A stretch of DNA of 64,000 nucleotides, taken from contig NZ_JAFYHP010000015.1 of NCBI RefSeq assembly GCF_017539065.1, positions 1 through 64,000 on the forward strand, read 5' to 3'. How positions within the stretch are numbered: the first letter of the stretch is position 1; each line of letters starts with the position of its first letter. The translations under genes were made by a program, and so were the position numbers. Under the pieces are notes generated by a model that saw only the letters and a program-made list of their open reading frames with translations, made no database searches and was not told the DNA's origin. The stretch comes from Methanobrevibacter sp. (GTDB taxonomy: Archaea; Methanobacteriota; Methanobacteria; Methanobacteriales; Methanobacteriaceae). Shown one piece after another: positions 46,720 through 54,951 of the stretch.

Positions 46720-47614
46720 AATTTTAAAATTGAAAGAGGAAAAAAATGCTATAATCCTCGCACACAACTACCAACCAAAAGAAGTCCAAGAAATTGCAGA
46801 TTTTCTTGGGGATTCTCTGGAATTATGCATCAAAGCTTCCAAAATTGAAGATAAAGATTTAGTAATATTTTGTGGCGTGGATTTCATGGCAGAAACTGCA
46901 TTTATCTTAAATCCTAATAAAAAAATTGTTATACCTACCCTTGAAGCAGAATGCCCTATGGCCCATATGCTTCCAGAAGAGGAATTATTAAAAGCTAAAG
47001 AAGAACATCCTGATGCGGGAGTTATTCTTTATGTAAACAGTATTGCAGAAGCAAAACAACATGCAGACACCTTATGTACATCCGCCAATGCAGTTAAAGT
47101 CACTGAAAGTTTGCCTCATGATAAAATATTATTTGGACCTGATAAAAACTTAGGAACTCATGTTGCAGAAAAAATTGATAAAGAGATAATACCAGTTCCA
47201 AAAGATGGCCATTGTTATGTTCACAGATTATTCCATGTTGAAGATGTTGAACTTAAGAGAAAAGAATATCCGAATGCAGAGATAATCTGCCATCCAGAAT
47301 GTAACATTGAAGTTCAAAAAGCATGTGATGTCGTAATGTCCACCGGAGGAATGTTAAGGCACATTGCCGAAAGTGACCAAGAGGAATTTGTTATTGGAAC
47401 TGAAATTGACATGATTACAAGAATTAATTCAGAAGTTCCAGGCAAAAAATTATACCCGTTACTTGAAGGAGCCATTTGTAAAACTATGAAACTGCATACT
47501 CTTGAAAAAATAAGGGATTCATTAATCAATGAAGCTCCGGAAGTTACATTACCAAAAGAAGTTGCAGATAAATCTAGAAAAGCAGTGCAACATATGTTAG
47601 ATGTATCTAAATAA
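46697..47614 (+). CDS. nadA: Quinolinate synthase A
   Basis: Condenses iminoaspartate with dihydroxyacetone phosphate to quinolinate, using a [4Fe-4S] cluster. 305 residues. Substrate motif LAHNYQPKEVQEIADFLGDS at the front; the three cluster cysteines lie in FCGVDFMAETA, CHPECN and GAICKTMKL. ATG at 46697 follows AAGGTGG; the upstream ATG at 46676 lies in the mscS coding region without a ribosome site. Works with nadX and nadC in this window. Confidence 0.97.
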   Translation: MSNTIQDEILKLKEEKNAIILAHNYQPKEVQEIADFLGDSLELCIKASKIEDKDLVIFCGVDFMAETAFILNPNKKIVIPTLEAECPMAHMLPEEELLKAKEEHPDAGVILYVNSIAEAKQHADTLCTSANAVKVTESLPHDKILFGPDKNLGTHVAEKIDKEIIPVPKDGHCYVHRLFHVEDVELKRKEYPNAEIICHPECNIEVQKACDVVMSTGGMLRHIAESDQEEFVIGTEIDMITRINSEVPGKKLYPLLEGAICKTMKLHTLEKIRDSLINEAPEVTLPKEVADKSRKAVQHMLDVSK

Positions 47615-47624
47615 CTTAATTTTC

Positions 47625-48575
47625 TTATTTAAATTGCTCTAAAAAGGAAATGACCTCTTTTCCTATTGGAACATAATCTTTTTCTGAGAAATACTGCTCA
47701 TCTATGATATTATCATATTTTATGACTATTGAATCATTAACTAATTCTTTTAACGGCAACATATCTGATTCAAAATCAAAATAATGAGAACTACTAGTAT
47801 GGACAAATAACGATTTAGCTTTTATATTAGAAAGTTTATCCTCAATATCATATTGCATCAATGCATCATTATGAAATTTGACATCGTAAATATCTAAAAA
47901 TAAACCTTCATCGATGAAATCATCTAGAATAACTCCCATTTCCTCATTGTTTAAATCATTAAACACCCGTTTAGAAGAAGAAAAGGCAAAAATTAATGTA
48001 TTAATTGCTACAAGAGACCTAGTTTTTGAAACACTATACTCTTCAGAATAAAAATCATCAATTGAGTCAATAATATTATCAATGACCTTTGCAATGATAA
48101 ATTTATAACCATTTATTTTAGCCGCAACATTTACAGCGAAAATGAATTCCATATCATCTGGATATTCACATGCCCATGTTAAAACTTGAAAAGCTCCGTA
48201 ACCCTCTCCAATTAAACCTAAAATTTTTTTAATTTTAAATTTTTCGGCTAGGAACTGTCTTTGGAAATTAACTAAATCTAAATAGGTATAATTTGGGAAA
48301 TTAAATTTTAGATTAGTTGTTGACGGAGAACAGGAATTTGGGGATCCTAACGAATTGACTACAATAAAATAAAATTCATCACCTATAAAACCACTATGCT
48401 CTAATATATATTGATGTGATTCTGTTAAAAAGGAGTATGCTCCCTTAAAATTAGAGAAAAATAAGATTGCATTAGTGATATAACCTTCATCATCATATTT
48501 GGGATTTCCATAGGTTGAATAGGAAACTTCAACATTTTCAAGGACCCTCCCATATTCAAATTCAAAGGAATCCAT
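47625..48575 (-). CDS. MetX-like alpha/beta hydrolase paralog without catalytic triad
   Basis: 316 residues, aligning without gaps to the neighbour encoded at 48991-49941. Both start MDSFEFE and share FQRQFLAEKF. The active-site positions are all changed: Ser125 to Gly (GEGYG for GNSMG), Asp263 to Ser and His293 to Glu. Fold and length are kept, so it is probably a pseudoenzyme with a binding or regulatory role, or it has changed chemistry. It has its own promoter region (TATATATA near 48658). Confidence 0.75.
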   Translation of the reverse strand: MDSFEFEYGRVLENVEVSYSTYGNPKYDDEGYITNAILFFSNFKGAYSFLTESHQYILEHSGFIGDEFYFIVVNSLGSPNSCSPSTTNLKFNFPNYTYLDLVNFQRQFLAEKFKIKKILGLIGEGYGAFQVLTWACEYPDDMEFIFAVNVAAKINGYKFIIAKVIDNIIDSIDDFYSEEYSVSKTRSLVAINTLIFAFSSSKRVFNDLNNEEMGVILDDFIDEGLFLDIYDVKFHNDALMQYDIEDKLSNIKAKSLFVHTSSSHYFDFESDMLPLKELVNDSIVIKYDNIIDEQYFSEKDYVPIGKEVISFLEQFK

Positions 48576-48675
48576 TACATGAATCCCCTTCTCATTTAAT
48601 AAACTAAGAATAATATCACAACCTTATTTACAATAATTAATAGTTAATTAAAAGTATATATATTTTCGTATAAGC

Positions 48676-48725
48676 TAAAAAAAATATAGTTTTTTAAAAA
48701 AATAGTGAATAAAGTAAAAAAAAAT
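48676..48725 (-). terminator. T-rich terminator after the 48726 gene
   Basis: On the minus strand three long T-runs follow the stop within about 50 bases, including nine T and two runs of seven or eight. The 150-base gap 48576-48725 otherwise holds only the AT-rich promoter of the downstream paralog. Confidence 0.45.
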
Positions 48726-49001
48726 TTACATATCATCTAAGAAGCTAGATAAGAATATATTCATTTCAATTTCTTCACGGGCCATAAAATCGTCTAAACG
48801 ATATTTCGCAACATCGCTTTGAAAGGGATATAATTCCCGGGAAAAATACATTTTTAACTTAAAAGTATCATCATCAATAGCCGTTTTCTCTTCTAGGTTT
48901 TCATTTAGAAATTCCATCTGATTCAAAGTTAATCCCAAAACGCCATATTCGATGAATTTTTGGTTATTTTCTTCCCCATAATCTAAAATTTTAACAATCA
49001 T
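48726..49001 (-). CDS. Small acidic protein of unknown function, coupled to the hydrolase
   Basis: 91 residues, acidic, rich in Glu, Asp and Leu, no membrane segment (starts MIVKILDYGEENNQKFIEYG). ATG at 49001 follows a strong GGAGGA and overlaps the end of the active MetX-like gene by 11 bases, so translation is coupled and the two proteins are likely to be partners. No family recognised. Confidence 0.55.
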   Translation of the reverse strand: MIVKILDYGEENNQKFIEYGVLGLTLNQMEFLNENLEEKTAIDDDTFKLKMYFSRELYPFQSDVAKYRLDDFMAREEIEMNIFLSSFLDDM

Positions 49002-49941
49002 TAAACTCCTCCATAAAGTCATTTAACTCATCAGAGATTGTTTCAAGTTCATTGAAACATAAATGCCCTAATTTTGAGTCCATAATTATTAATTCAGAGT
49101 TTTTTATCATTTTAGACATTGGAATTGCATCAAGTTCTGGCGGAAAATGCGGATCTTGATAACATGAAATAATCAATGTTTTAGCTTTGATTTTATCCAA
49201 TTCATCTTCAACATCGAAATTCATTGAACATTCATTGCAATATTTTAAATCATAAATGTCGATTTCAATCATTTCATTTCCAAAGCTTTCAAACTCACTG
49301 GCCAGTTCAATATTTGACATTTCCCTTAAAGCTTCTTTTGAAAGACCAAAATTAAATTCTGCTAAATTAGCTATTCTTAAAGTTCTAATTAGAGAGTAGG
49401 TCAATTCGCCTTTTGCATAGTCCGGATCGGACGTTATGATTTCATCGACAAACTTTGATAAAATAAAATCATGTCCTGCAACCTTATAACTAGTCACTCC
49501 ACAAATTATGAACTCCAGAAACTCAGGATTATAAATTGCCTGTGTTAATGCTACAAAGCCTCCCATTGAGTTGCCGATAATGCCTAAAATATGAGTCATA
49601 TTGAATTTTTCGGCTAAAAACTGTCTTTGGAAATTTGCAACATCCCTCATTGTATATTTGGGAAATTTATTTTTCAGATTAGTTTGAAAAGGAGAACATG
49701 ACCCTGATGAACCTAATGGGGAAAGGCAAATGAAAAAGTATTTATCCTTATCGAAAGGACCGTTTTGACAAGCCAAAGGAGCGATCTTTTTAATGCTGGA
49801 AAAATTAGATAAAGACCCCCCATTATAAACAATAGCATTAACAATATTGCCCTCATCATCATATTTTGGACTGCCGAATGTCATGAATTCCACTAAAACA
49901 TCGTTTAAAACATCCCCATTTTCAAATTCGAATGAATCCAT
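48991..49941 (-). CDS. MetX-like alpha/beta hydrolase / acyltransferase-type protein
   Basis: 316 residues from ATG 49941, of the homoserine acetyltransferase-like branch of alpha/beta hydrolases. The nucleophile elbow is IGNSMGGF (Ser125), the acid Asp263 lies in YQDPHFPP, and His293 in KLGHLCF. GSSGSCSPFQTNLKNKFPKY resembles the oxyanion and substrate part of MetX. An upstream in-frame stretch (YDDEYFESKKEYFT) matches the longer family N-terminus and begins at ATT 49986 six bases after GGAGGA, so the real start may be there. The true substrate is unknown; homoserine is not assured. Confidence 0.82.
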   Translation of the reverse strand: MDSFEFENGDVLNDVLVEFMTFGSPKYDDEGNIVNAIVYNGGSLSNFSSIKKIAPLACQNGPFDKDKYFFICLSPLGSSGSCSPFQTNLKNKFPKYTMRDVANFQRQFLAEKFNMTHILGIIGNSMGGFVALTQAIYNPEFLEFIICGVTSYKVAGHDFILSKFVDEIITSDPDYAKGELTYSLIRTLRIANLAEFNFGLSKEALREMSNIELASEFESFGNEMIEIDIYDLKYCNECSMNFDVEDELDKIKAKTLIISCYQDPHFPPELDAIPMSKMIKNSELIIMDSKLGHLCFNELETISDELNDFMEEFNDC

Positions 49942-50064
49942 TGTAAAATACTCTTTTTTGCTTTCGAAATATTCATCATCGTAAATTTAAATTCCTCCAA
50001 ATAAGGCCATGATAATTTTTTTAAAAAACAAATTATTTAAATTAATCTAAACAATGTTATTGTG

Positions 50065-50847
50065 ATGAAATATAAAATTTTAGAAAAACCAAATCCCGAA
50101 GAGGCATATGATCTAATTGAAGAGGCGCTTAGAAAAAGAGCCACAATACTTATTTTTGCATGCTGTAAAGTAAATTATGAAGGAAGGGCATTAAGTGAGT
50201 TGAACTGGGGAGAACGTATAATAATGATTAAGCCTGATGGTGCTTTTTTAATCCATCAAGAGAAAAAGGTAGAACCAGTGAATTGGCAGCCTCCTAAATC
50301 AAGAACAAGAGCATATATTAAAAATGATAATTTATTCTTGGAAAGCCATAGGAGAACACCTAAAGAATTATTAACCGTTGAAATAAAACAAATCCAATTT
50401 ATTAACTATGCTAATGTTGAAGACTTCGAAGAGCTTGAACAGGCGGGATATGAAAAAGATATGAGCGATATGATAATGGAAAAACCTCATATTATTGAAG
50501 AAGGTTTTAAACCAACTACCCGAGAGTATAGCGTTGAACACGGCTTTATTGATATTCTGGGAAAAGACAGCGAAAATAATTTAATGATTCTGGAATTAAA
50601 AGCCCGGAAGGCAGGGGTTACAGCAGTAAAACAACTTAGACGATATATTCAAGATATGGAAAATACTGATAATGATTATCTAAGGGAATGCAAAGCCGAA
50701 AAGAAAAAAATTAGAGGATTGCTTGTTGCGCCATCGATTATGGACGATGCCTTAGAAATGATTGAAGAGGAAGGCATTGAATTTGTATCTGTTGAACCTC
50801 CTCGAGAGTTAAAAAGAGATAAAAAAGTAACTTTAGATTTCTTTTAG
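50065..50847 (+). CDS. nucS: Endonuclease NucS (DUF91)
   Basis: Mismatch/branched-DNA endonuclease of about 260 residues. The N-terminal ssDNA-binding half is followed by a RecB-like nuclease with Asp163 (HGFIDILG) and Glu177-x-Lys179 (ILELKARKAG). The last residues KVTLDFF form a PCNA-interacting peptide, as in known NucS. ATG at 50065 has no clear ribosome site, and a TTATTTAAATT box lies about 28 bases upstream, suggesting a leaderless mRNA. The end overlaps the convergent gene by four bases. Confidence 0.94.
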   Translation: MKYKILEKPNPEEAYDLIEEALRKRATILIFACCKVNYEGRALSELNWGERIIMIKPDGAFLIHQEKKVEPVNWQPPKSRTRAYIKNDNLFLESHRRTPKELLTVEIKQIQFINYANVEDFEELEQAGYEKDMSDMIMEKPHIIEEGFKPTTREYSVEHGFIDILGKDSENNLMILELKARKAGVTAVKQLRRYIQDMENTDNDYLRECKAEKKKIRGLLVAPSIMDDALEMIEEEGIEFVSVEPPRELKRDKKVTLDFF

Positions 50848-51323
50848 TCTAAAGCTTCTTCAATTTTCTTTAATTCCTCTTTATAGAATTTTTTAGTGAA
50901 CTCATTTGCAGGAATTGAAGTTGTTACATGGCAATGTTTTTCTAATTTATAAATAAGATATTCATCGGTTTCAAGAGGCAGGGTATCATCGTCACTTAAA
51001 ACATCAAGATTTCCCAATTCTTCCAAAATATCTTGAAATTCTTTTTCTTCTAATTCAATGACATCATCTAATTCCATTTCTTGAACTACAGAACTTAATT
51101 GCATTGCGATAGCCACAAATCCATTAACTTTTTTATCGGATATGGAAAATTCAGTATTTCTAATCTCTTCCATAGAAAACTTAATATGGTCAATTGTATT
51201 TTTAGTGGCTGGAATTTCTTTTGATAATCCTATCTGATTAATTTCATAATGATTTTTCCATTCACCAATTTTATAAACTGCATAATTTATATCATCAAGA
51301 TTAATAACTTTATCATCTGCCAT
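50844..51323 (-). CDS. Acidic helical protein of unknown function
   Basis: 159 residues, strongly acidic, mostly helical with no membrane segment and no recognised domain (ELEEKEFQDILEELGNLD in the middle). A GTGATA site precedes the ATG. Convergent with nucS and divergent from the zinc-ribbon/PsbP-like gene. Confidence 0.6.
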   Translation of the reverse strand: MADDKVINLDDINYAVYKIGEWKNHYEINQIGLSKEIPATKNTIDHIKFSMEEIRNTEFSISDKKVNGFVAIAMQLSSVVQEMELDDVIELEEKEFQDILEELGNLDVLSDDDTLPLETDEYLIYKLEKHCHVTTSIPANEFTKKFYKEELKKIEEALD

Positions 51324-51391
51324 GTTATCACATTAATTAAATATATTTTTATAATATAAATAATAAATGTAATTCTAATGGAGGTTAAGCT

Positions 51392-52111
51392 GTGAAAAAA
51401 TGTCCTGAATGTGGAAATCCTAGTTATGATGGTGCTCCTATTTGTGGAAATTGTGGTTACAAATTCCCAAAACCAAAAATTGTAGCTCCTAAAAGAGAGG
51501 ATATTTTCCAAAAAGAACCTAAAGAAAAAAAATCTTCCGATAATGAAGATATTTTAAGTATTATTAAAGAAAACAAACTCCTTATTGGAGCAATATTGCT
51601 TATAACTTTACTTGTAATTGGTGGAATTTTTTTAATGGGAAATAATAACTCTAAGAGTAGTAGTAGTTCTACTCCTATACTTCAATCCAGTGCTAATAAT
51701 TTACTTGAGCACAATGAAAGTGATTTTTCATTCAAATATCCTACTACTTGGAAACAGGTAAACGGTAGCGATAGCGACCATGAAGATGCTATATTCTTCG
51801 TGAATGAGGAGAATGTAACAATAGAGTTTTACAACATAACTAGTGATGCAAAATCATTAAAAGATATAACTCAACAAAGAATTAGCCATGCTCAAAAACA
51901 AGGCGATTATGTCGAACTTGTTGAAACAATAACTTTAGATGGTAGAAACTCATCAAATATGCTATTAGAAAATGCAGATGGGGACTACACCAGATATGTT
52001 TCAATGTTTAGTGATGGAAAGTTATATGTATTTAAAGTAATGGGATCTTCAGAGAATTCTATTACCTCTGAATCTATTAACAGCGCTATAAGTTCTGCAG
52101 ATATTGCTTAA
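51392..52111 (+). CDS. Zinc-ribbon, single-TM protein with extracytoplasmic PsbP-like domain
   Basis: 239 residues in three parts: an N-terminal zinc ribbon (CPECGNPSYDGAPICGNCGY), a charged linker to about 60, one membrane helix (about 64-85), then a Ser-rich spacer and a globular domain from about 105 that looks PsbP-like (FSFKYPTTWKQVNGSDSD, later DGKLYVFKVMGSS). The start is GTG at 51392, seven bases after GGAGG. This zinc-ribbon plus PsbP layout recurs in Methanobrevibacter; function unknown. Confidence 0.75.
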   Translation: MKKCPECGNPSYDGAPICGNCGYKFPKPKIVAPKREDIFQKEPKEKKSSDNEDILSIIKENKLLIGAILLITLLVIGGIFLMGNNNSKSSSSSTPILQSSANNLLEHNESDFSFKYPTTWKQVNGSDSDHEDAIFFVNEENVTIEFYNITSDAKSLKDITQQRISHAQKQGDYVELVETITLDGRNSSNMLLENADGDYTRYVSMFSDGKLYVFKVMGSSENSITSESINSAISSADIA

Positions 52112-52152
52112 GTATGATTTAAATCATACTTTCTTCTATTTTTTGTGAAAAC

Positions 52153-52980
52153 ATGACAAAAATTAAAATTGCTCTTTGTCAGATGAATGTAATTGATGAT
52201 AAAGAGGCCAATCTCAAAAAAGCTAGCTTAATGATAGCCGATAGTGTGAATAATAATGCTGATTTTATAGTTTTGCCTGAAATGTTTAACTGCCCTTATT
52301 CTAATGACAAATTTATAGAATATGCGGAAGAAGAACATGACAGCACTACTTTAAATACAATTTCAAAACTGGCTAGGAACAATAATGTTTACATTTTATC
52401 AGGATCCATTCCTGAAAAAGAAGAGGATAAGATATTTAATACTAGCTACTTATTTGATAAAGAAGGCCAAATTATAGCAAAACATAGGAAAATACATCTT
52501 TTTGATATTGATGTTAAAGATAAGATTACTTTTAAAGAATCGGATGTTTTGACTGCTGGCAATGAATTTACCCTTGCTGAAACCGAATTCGGCAGAATTG
52601 GTATTGGAATCTGTTATGATGTTCGTTTTGTTGAGCTTGCAAGAATAATGGTTGAAAATGGGGCATCAATACTTTTTTATCCTGGTGCATTTAACATGAC
52701 AACCGGGCCGGCACATTGGGAGTTATTATTCCGTGCAAGAGCGTTGGACAATCAGGTTTTCTGTGTTGGCGTTGCTCCTGCATTAAATATGGATGCTAGC
52801 TACCATAGTTATGGTCATTCAATCGTCACAGACCCGTGGGGAGAAGTTGTAGCCCAAGCGGATGAAAAAGAAGATTTAATTATTTGTGAAATTGATTTGA
52901 GTGAAATAAAAAAAATAAGGGAAGAGATTCCTCTTTTAAAAAATAAAAGAAAAGATCTCTATGAAGTTATCCAAAAATAA
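52153..52980 (+). CDS. Carbon-nitrogen hydrolase (nitrilase superfamily, omega-amidase-like)
   Basis: 275 residues. The catalytic triad is clear: Glu43 (VLPEMFNCPYS), Lys113 (KHRKIHLFD) and Cys154 (GIGICYDVRF). The overall pattern, including GAFNMTTGPAHWELLFRARA, is closest to omega-amidase/Nit2 enzymes that hydrolyse alpha-keto acid amides. The exact substrate is inference. Its stop abuts the stop of the convergent HEAT protein with no gap. Confidence 0.9.
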   Translation: MTKIKIALCQMNVIDDKEANLKKASLMIADSVNNNADFIVLPEMFNCPYSNDKFIEYAEEEHDSTTLNTISKLARNNNVYILSGSIPEKEEDKIFNTSYLFDKEGQIIAKHRKIHLFDIDVKDKITFKESDVLTAGNEFTLAETEFGRIGIGICYDVRFVELARIMVENGASILFYPGAFNMTTGPAHWELLFRARALDNQVFCVGVAPALNMDASYHSYGHSIVTDPWGEVVAQADEKEDLIICEIDLSEIKKIREEIPLLKNKRKDLYEVIQK

Positions 52981-53826
52981 CTATTTCAATTTTGCTAGTC
53001 TTTTTTCGAAGTAATCTACTTTTTTAGTACCTGCAAATACTTCAATAGCTGTTTCTATGACTCTAACTTCATTGTCATAGTCATTTTCTTTTCTGTATAA
53101 AACACATAACCTTTTATATGGAGCATCTTTTGGTTGTTTTGCTTCAACGTAACGTTCATATTCTTTAATGGCTTTTTGAATATTGGTTTTTTCCATTTCT
53201 TTTATTGTGCTCATTGGAATAACTTTAACAACCGCTTTACCAGATGCTTTTGCTTTTTTTCTTTTTTCAGCTTTTTTTATAGCTTTATTGCATGATTTTT
53301 TGAAGTCTTTATCATCTTCAGCTTTTCTTGCATCCTTGATTAATTTTATTGATTCGTCAGTTGCTAAATCGCCTAATGCCTGAATGGCTGCAAGTTTAAC
53401 TCCCCAGTCTTCATCCTCAAGGCATTTTGCAATTGAATCTATTTCATCTTCCGCTTGGAGTTCGCCTAATGCACGTACTGCAACCTTTCTAACTCCAAAG
53501 TCTTCATCTTCAGTTGATTCGACAAAATAAGGAATTACTTTTTTATCTTCAGTTTCTTTAAGCGCGAAAGCAAGGAAACGTTTATCTTTACCTTCTGCAT
53601 TTTTAAATTCTTCAATTAATTTATCAACAGCCACATCTCCCATACTGCCTAAAATTTCAGCGGCTTTAAATCTTACTTGTGCATTTTCATCAGTAGTGGC
53701 CTTAATTAAAGGTTCAATAGCTTCTTCATCAGTGACTCCGACTAATGATTCAACAGCTTGTTTTCTGACCTTAACATCATCATCTGATAAATTATTAATA
53801 GCTTCATTAAAACTTAAATTTGACAT
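52981..53826 (-). CDS. HEAT-repeat protein
   Basis: 281 residues. About five HEAT / PBS-lyase-type repeats fill 1-165 (for example VRKQAVESLVGVTDEEAIEP and VRKVAVRALGELQAEDEID). A very basic Lys/Ala stretch follows at 170-195, then a helical TPR-like end (YKRLCVLYRKENDYDNEV). A scaffold for protein contacts. No ribosome site; a TATATATTTTT box about 26 bases upstream suggests a leaderless mRNA. Confidence 0.88.
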   Translation of the reverse strand: MSNLSFNEAINNLSDDDVKVRKQAVESLVGVTDEEAIEPLIKATTDENAQVRFKAAEILGSMGDVAVDKLIEEFKNAEGKDKRFLAFALKETEDKKVIPYFVESTEDEDFGVRKVAVRALGELQAEDEIDSIAKCLEDEDWGVKLAAIQALGDLATDESIKLIKDARKAEDDKDFKKSCNKAIKKAEKRKKAKASGKAVVKVIPMSTIKEMEKTNIQKAIKEYERYVEAKQPKDAPYKRLCVLYRKENDYDNEVRVIETAIEVFAGTKKVDYFEKRLAKLK

Positions 53827-53889
53827 GATTATAATTAGATTTTAAAAATATATAATCTTTAACAAAAAGTAGTGAAAAAATAAAAAAAG

Positions 53890-53914
53890 AAATAAGAGAA
53901 AAATTCTCTTATTT
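53890..53914 (-). terminator. Strong hairpin terminator after the SDR gene
   Basis: AAATAAGAGAA (53890-53900) and TTCTCTTATTT (53904-53914) form an 11-base-pair stem with a three-base loop, followed on the minus strand by a long T-rich tract. It overlaps the stop codon of the SDR gene. Confidence 0.7.
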
Positions 53915-54683
53915 AAATAGCAGTCCATCCACCGTCAATACAGATTAATTGACCGGTACAGAAACTGGATGCATCGGATGCTAAGTAAATTGCAATACCG
54001 TCCAATTCACCAGGTTTACCTAAACGACCTGCTGGACAATATGCTGCAATAAGGTCCATGAATCCTGGTAATTCAATGGAATCTACAGTTAATTCTGTTT
54101 CGAATACTGCAGGACCGATTGCGTTTACGGTAATGTTGTATTTTGCCCATTCTACAGCTAAGTTTTTGGTCAAGTTCATTACTGCACCTTTAGCTGAGGA
54201 GTATGCACTGATTCCTCCTCCTGGGAAGATTACTCTGGAGTGGATTGAACCAATGTTAATGATTTTACCGTATTCTTGTTCAATCATGATTTCTCCAACA
54301 GCTTTACACATGTAGTATACACCAGTTAAGTCAATGTGAATGTGTCTGTCCCATTCTTCATTGGTTTGGTCAACTACCATTTTGTTATTACCCATACCTG
54401 CTGCATTAACAAGAATATCGATTCTTCCATAAGCATCCATAACTTTTGCAACAGCAGCGGTGATACTGTCATAATCTCCGACATCACATACAGCGTACAT
54501 TACTTCAGTTCCGAATTCCTTTTCGATTTCGGCAACGTTTTCTTGTAATCTTTCTTCTCTTCTAGCAAATAATGCTAATTTAGCACCTTGGCTTGCGTAT
54601 GCTTGTGCAATTTGCCAACCGAGTCCTGAGGAAGCTCCAGTGACAACTGCAACTTTGTCTTTTATATCGAAATAGTTTTTCAT
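53913..54683 (-). CDS. Short-chain dehydrogenase/reductase (SDR)
   Basis: 256 residues, classical SDR. Cofactor motif TGASSGLGWQIA near 15, NAAGMG near 90, catalytic Ser in IGSIHSRVI near 145, and Tyr-x3-Lys in AYSSAKGAVMNL near 160. The end GQLICIDGGWTAI is typical. Closest in pattern to gluconate 5-dehydrogenase and 3-oxoacyl reductase types, but the substrate is not assured. Strong AGGTGG site. The upstream region has a TATA box and an operator-like palindrome, so it is probably regulated. Confidence 0.9.
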   Translation of the reverse strand: MKNYFDIKDKVAVVTGASSGLGWQIAQAYASQGAKLALFARREERLQENVAEIEKEFGTEVMYAVCDVGDYDSITAAVAKVMDAYGRIDILVNAAGMGNNKMVVDQTNEEWDRHIHIDLTGVYYMCKAVGEIMIEQEYGKIINIGSIHSRVIFPGGGISAYSSAKGAVMNLTKNLAVEWAKYNITVNAIGPAVFETELTVDSIELPGFMDLIAAYCPAGRLGKPGELDGIAIYLASDASSFCTGQLICIDGGWTAI

Positions 54684-54695
54684 TTTTATACCACC

Positions 54696-54734
54696 TAGTC
54701 ATATGACTATGTTTAAATATATGATATTTTAAAC
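54696..54734 (-). promoter_or_regulatory. Promoter with operator-like palindromes before the SDR gene
   Basis: TAGTCATATGACTA at 54696-54709 is a perfect 14-base palindrome between the TATA region and the ribosome site. Next to it, 54711-54734 is a second, imperfect palindrome with GTTTAAA and TTTAAAC arms that contains the TATA-like ATATATTTAAA. The layout fits a repressor site covering the transcription start. Confidence 0.5.
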
Positions 54735-54870
54735 TATTTAATAATTTTTATATGATTTTTTATCATATTTTATTAAAAATATATACAAATCCAAAAAAAT
54801 AATAAAATTTTTGAATGAACTGATTAAAAAACTAAGTCGGCATTTTCGAAACTGTACAAATAAATATATC

Positions 54871-54900
54871 AAAAGTATACAAGTATTATTAAATACTTTT
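54871..54900 (+). other. Hairpin in the leader of the Lhr helicase gene
   Basis: AAGTATT (54881-54887) pairs with AATACTT (54892-54898) around a four-base loop, and AAAAGTAT (54871-54878) is a second possible partner for ATACTTTT (54893-54900). The two alternative stems exclude each other. It lies about 50 bases before the helicase ATG. The rest of the gap from 54735 is AT-rich without a gene. Confidence 0.4.
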
Positions 54901-54951
54901 AAAAAAATAATACAATGTAAGAAATTTTTTTCGAAAAACAGAGGGGAAAAA

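Noticed and set aside
47614-47625. Terminator between nadA and the MetX-like pseudoenzyme
   Set aside because: Only a weak AATAA/TTATT pairing was found, not enough to call.
51287-51511. 74-codon open frame on the minus strand across the start of the zinc-ribbon gene
   Set aside because: Low-complexity Thr/Ile shadow of the zinc-ribbon gene and its promoter.
52770-52985. Possible overlap or fusion of the nitrilase and HEAT genes
   Set aside because: They are convergent and end directly against each other; no frame passes through.
53200-53290. Lysine-rich repeat in the HEAT gene as a possible DNA repeat
   Set aside because: It is a coding low-complexity Lys/Ala linker without a regular DNA unit.
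54811-54951. 47-residue N-terminal extension of the Lhr helicase
   Set aside because: No ribosome site before ATG 54811, basic low-complexity sequence, and it covers the hairpin region; ATG 54952 has GAGGGG.
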